Source: an uncultured Clostridia bacterium
Lineage (GTDB): Bacteria; Bacillota; Clostridia; UMGS1883
Assembly: GCA_947624455.1 (NCBI GenBank)
Contig: CANQKL010000094.1
Span: forward strand, 1 to 6,385
Length of the DNA: 6,385 nucleotides
Direction: 5' to 3'
The position numbers were made by a program, and so were the translations under genes. Shown here piece by piece: positions 6,361-6,385 of the stretch; positions within the stretch are counted from its first letter, which is position 1; each line of letters begins with the position of its first letter. A model generated the notes under the pieces. The model ran no database searches and had not been told where the DNA came from. It was given only the letters and a program-made list of their open reading frames with translations.

Positions 6361-6385
6361 ACTTACTCGTTGCTAAGTACATAAC

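Overview
The window looks like a piece of chromosome from an anaerobic, GC-rich member of the Clostridia (Bacillota), perhaps from a gut or digester community. This is inferred from four things: a ferredoxin-ASKHA activator gene, Gram-positive-style Shine-Dalgarno sites (one is a full AAGGAGG), AT-rich sigma-A-like promoters between GC-rich genes, and a secreted multi-module glycoside hydrolase of the type common in gut Clostridia. The exact lineage cannot be read from the sequence.

Layout: bases 1-415 hold the 5' part of a minus-strand gene that runs off the left edge. It encodes a [2Fe-2S] ferredoxin domain fused to an ASKHA-type ATPase fold, related to the reductive activators of corrinoid proteins. 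Bases 416-603 are a divergent regulatory region with one recognisable promoter on each strand. Bases 604-4155 encode a 1183-residue secreted enzyme: signal peptide, N-terminal beta-rich module, discoidin-like module, two diverged copies of a concanavalin-like module, an AbfB/CBM42-like module and a C-terminal GH16 catalytic domain with an intact E-I-D-I-F-E site.

Bases 4217-5626 encode a two-gene unit, the permease and ATPase of a polar-amino-acid ABC importer, tightly coupled by a 12-base gap. No substrate-binding protein gene is present in the window. Bases 5733-6275 encode an unrecognised small membrane protein with two membrane segments, an intervening coiled coil and an extremely acidic cytoplasmic tail. 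It has its own promoter and is followed by a strong intrinsic terminator (6302-6360) that closes the rightward run of genes.

How the genes work together: GH16 would cut extracellular polysaccharide, and the ABC pair would import an amino acid or similar solute. No terminator is visible between the GH16 gene and the permease, so they may share transcripts, but a common pathway is not shown. Most of the window is ordinary accessory and housekeeping content. The unusual points are the compact activator, the module order of the GH16 protein, the missing binding protein and the acidic-tailed membrane protein. I see no CRISPR array, mobile element, tRNA or rRNA.
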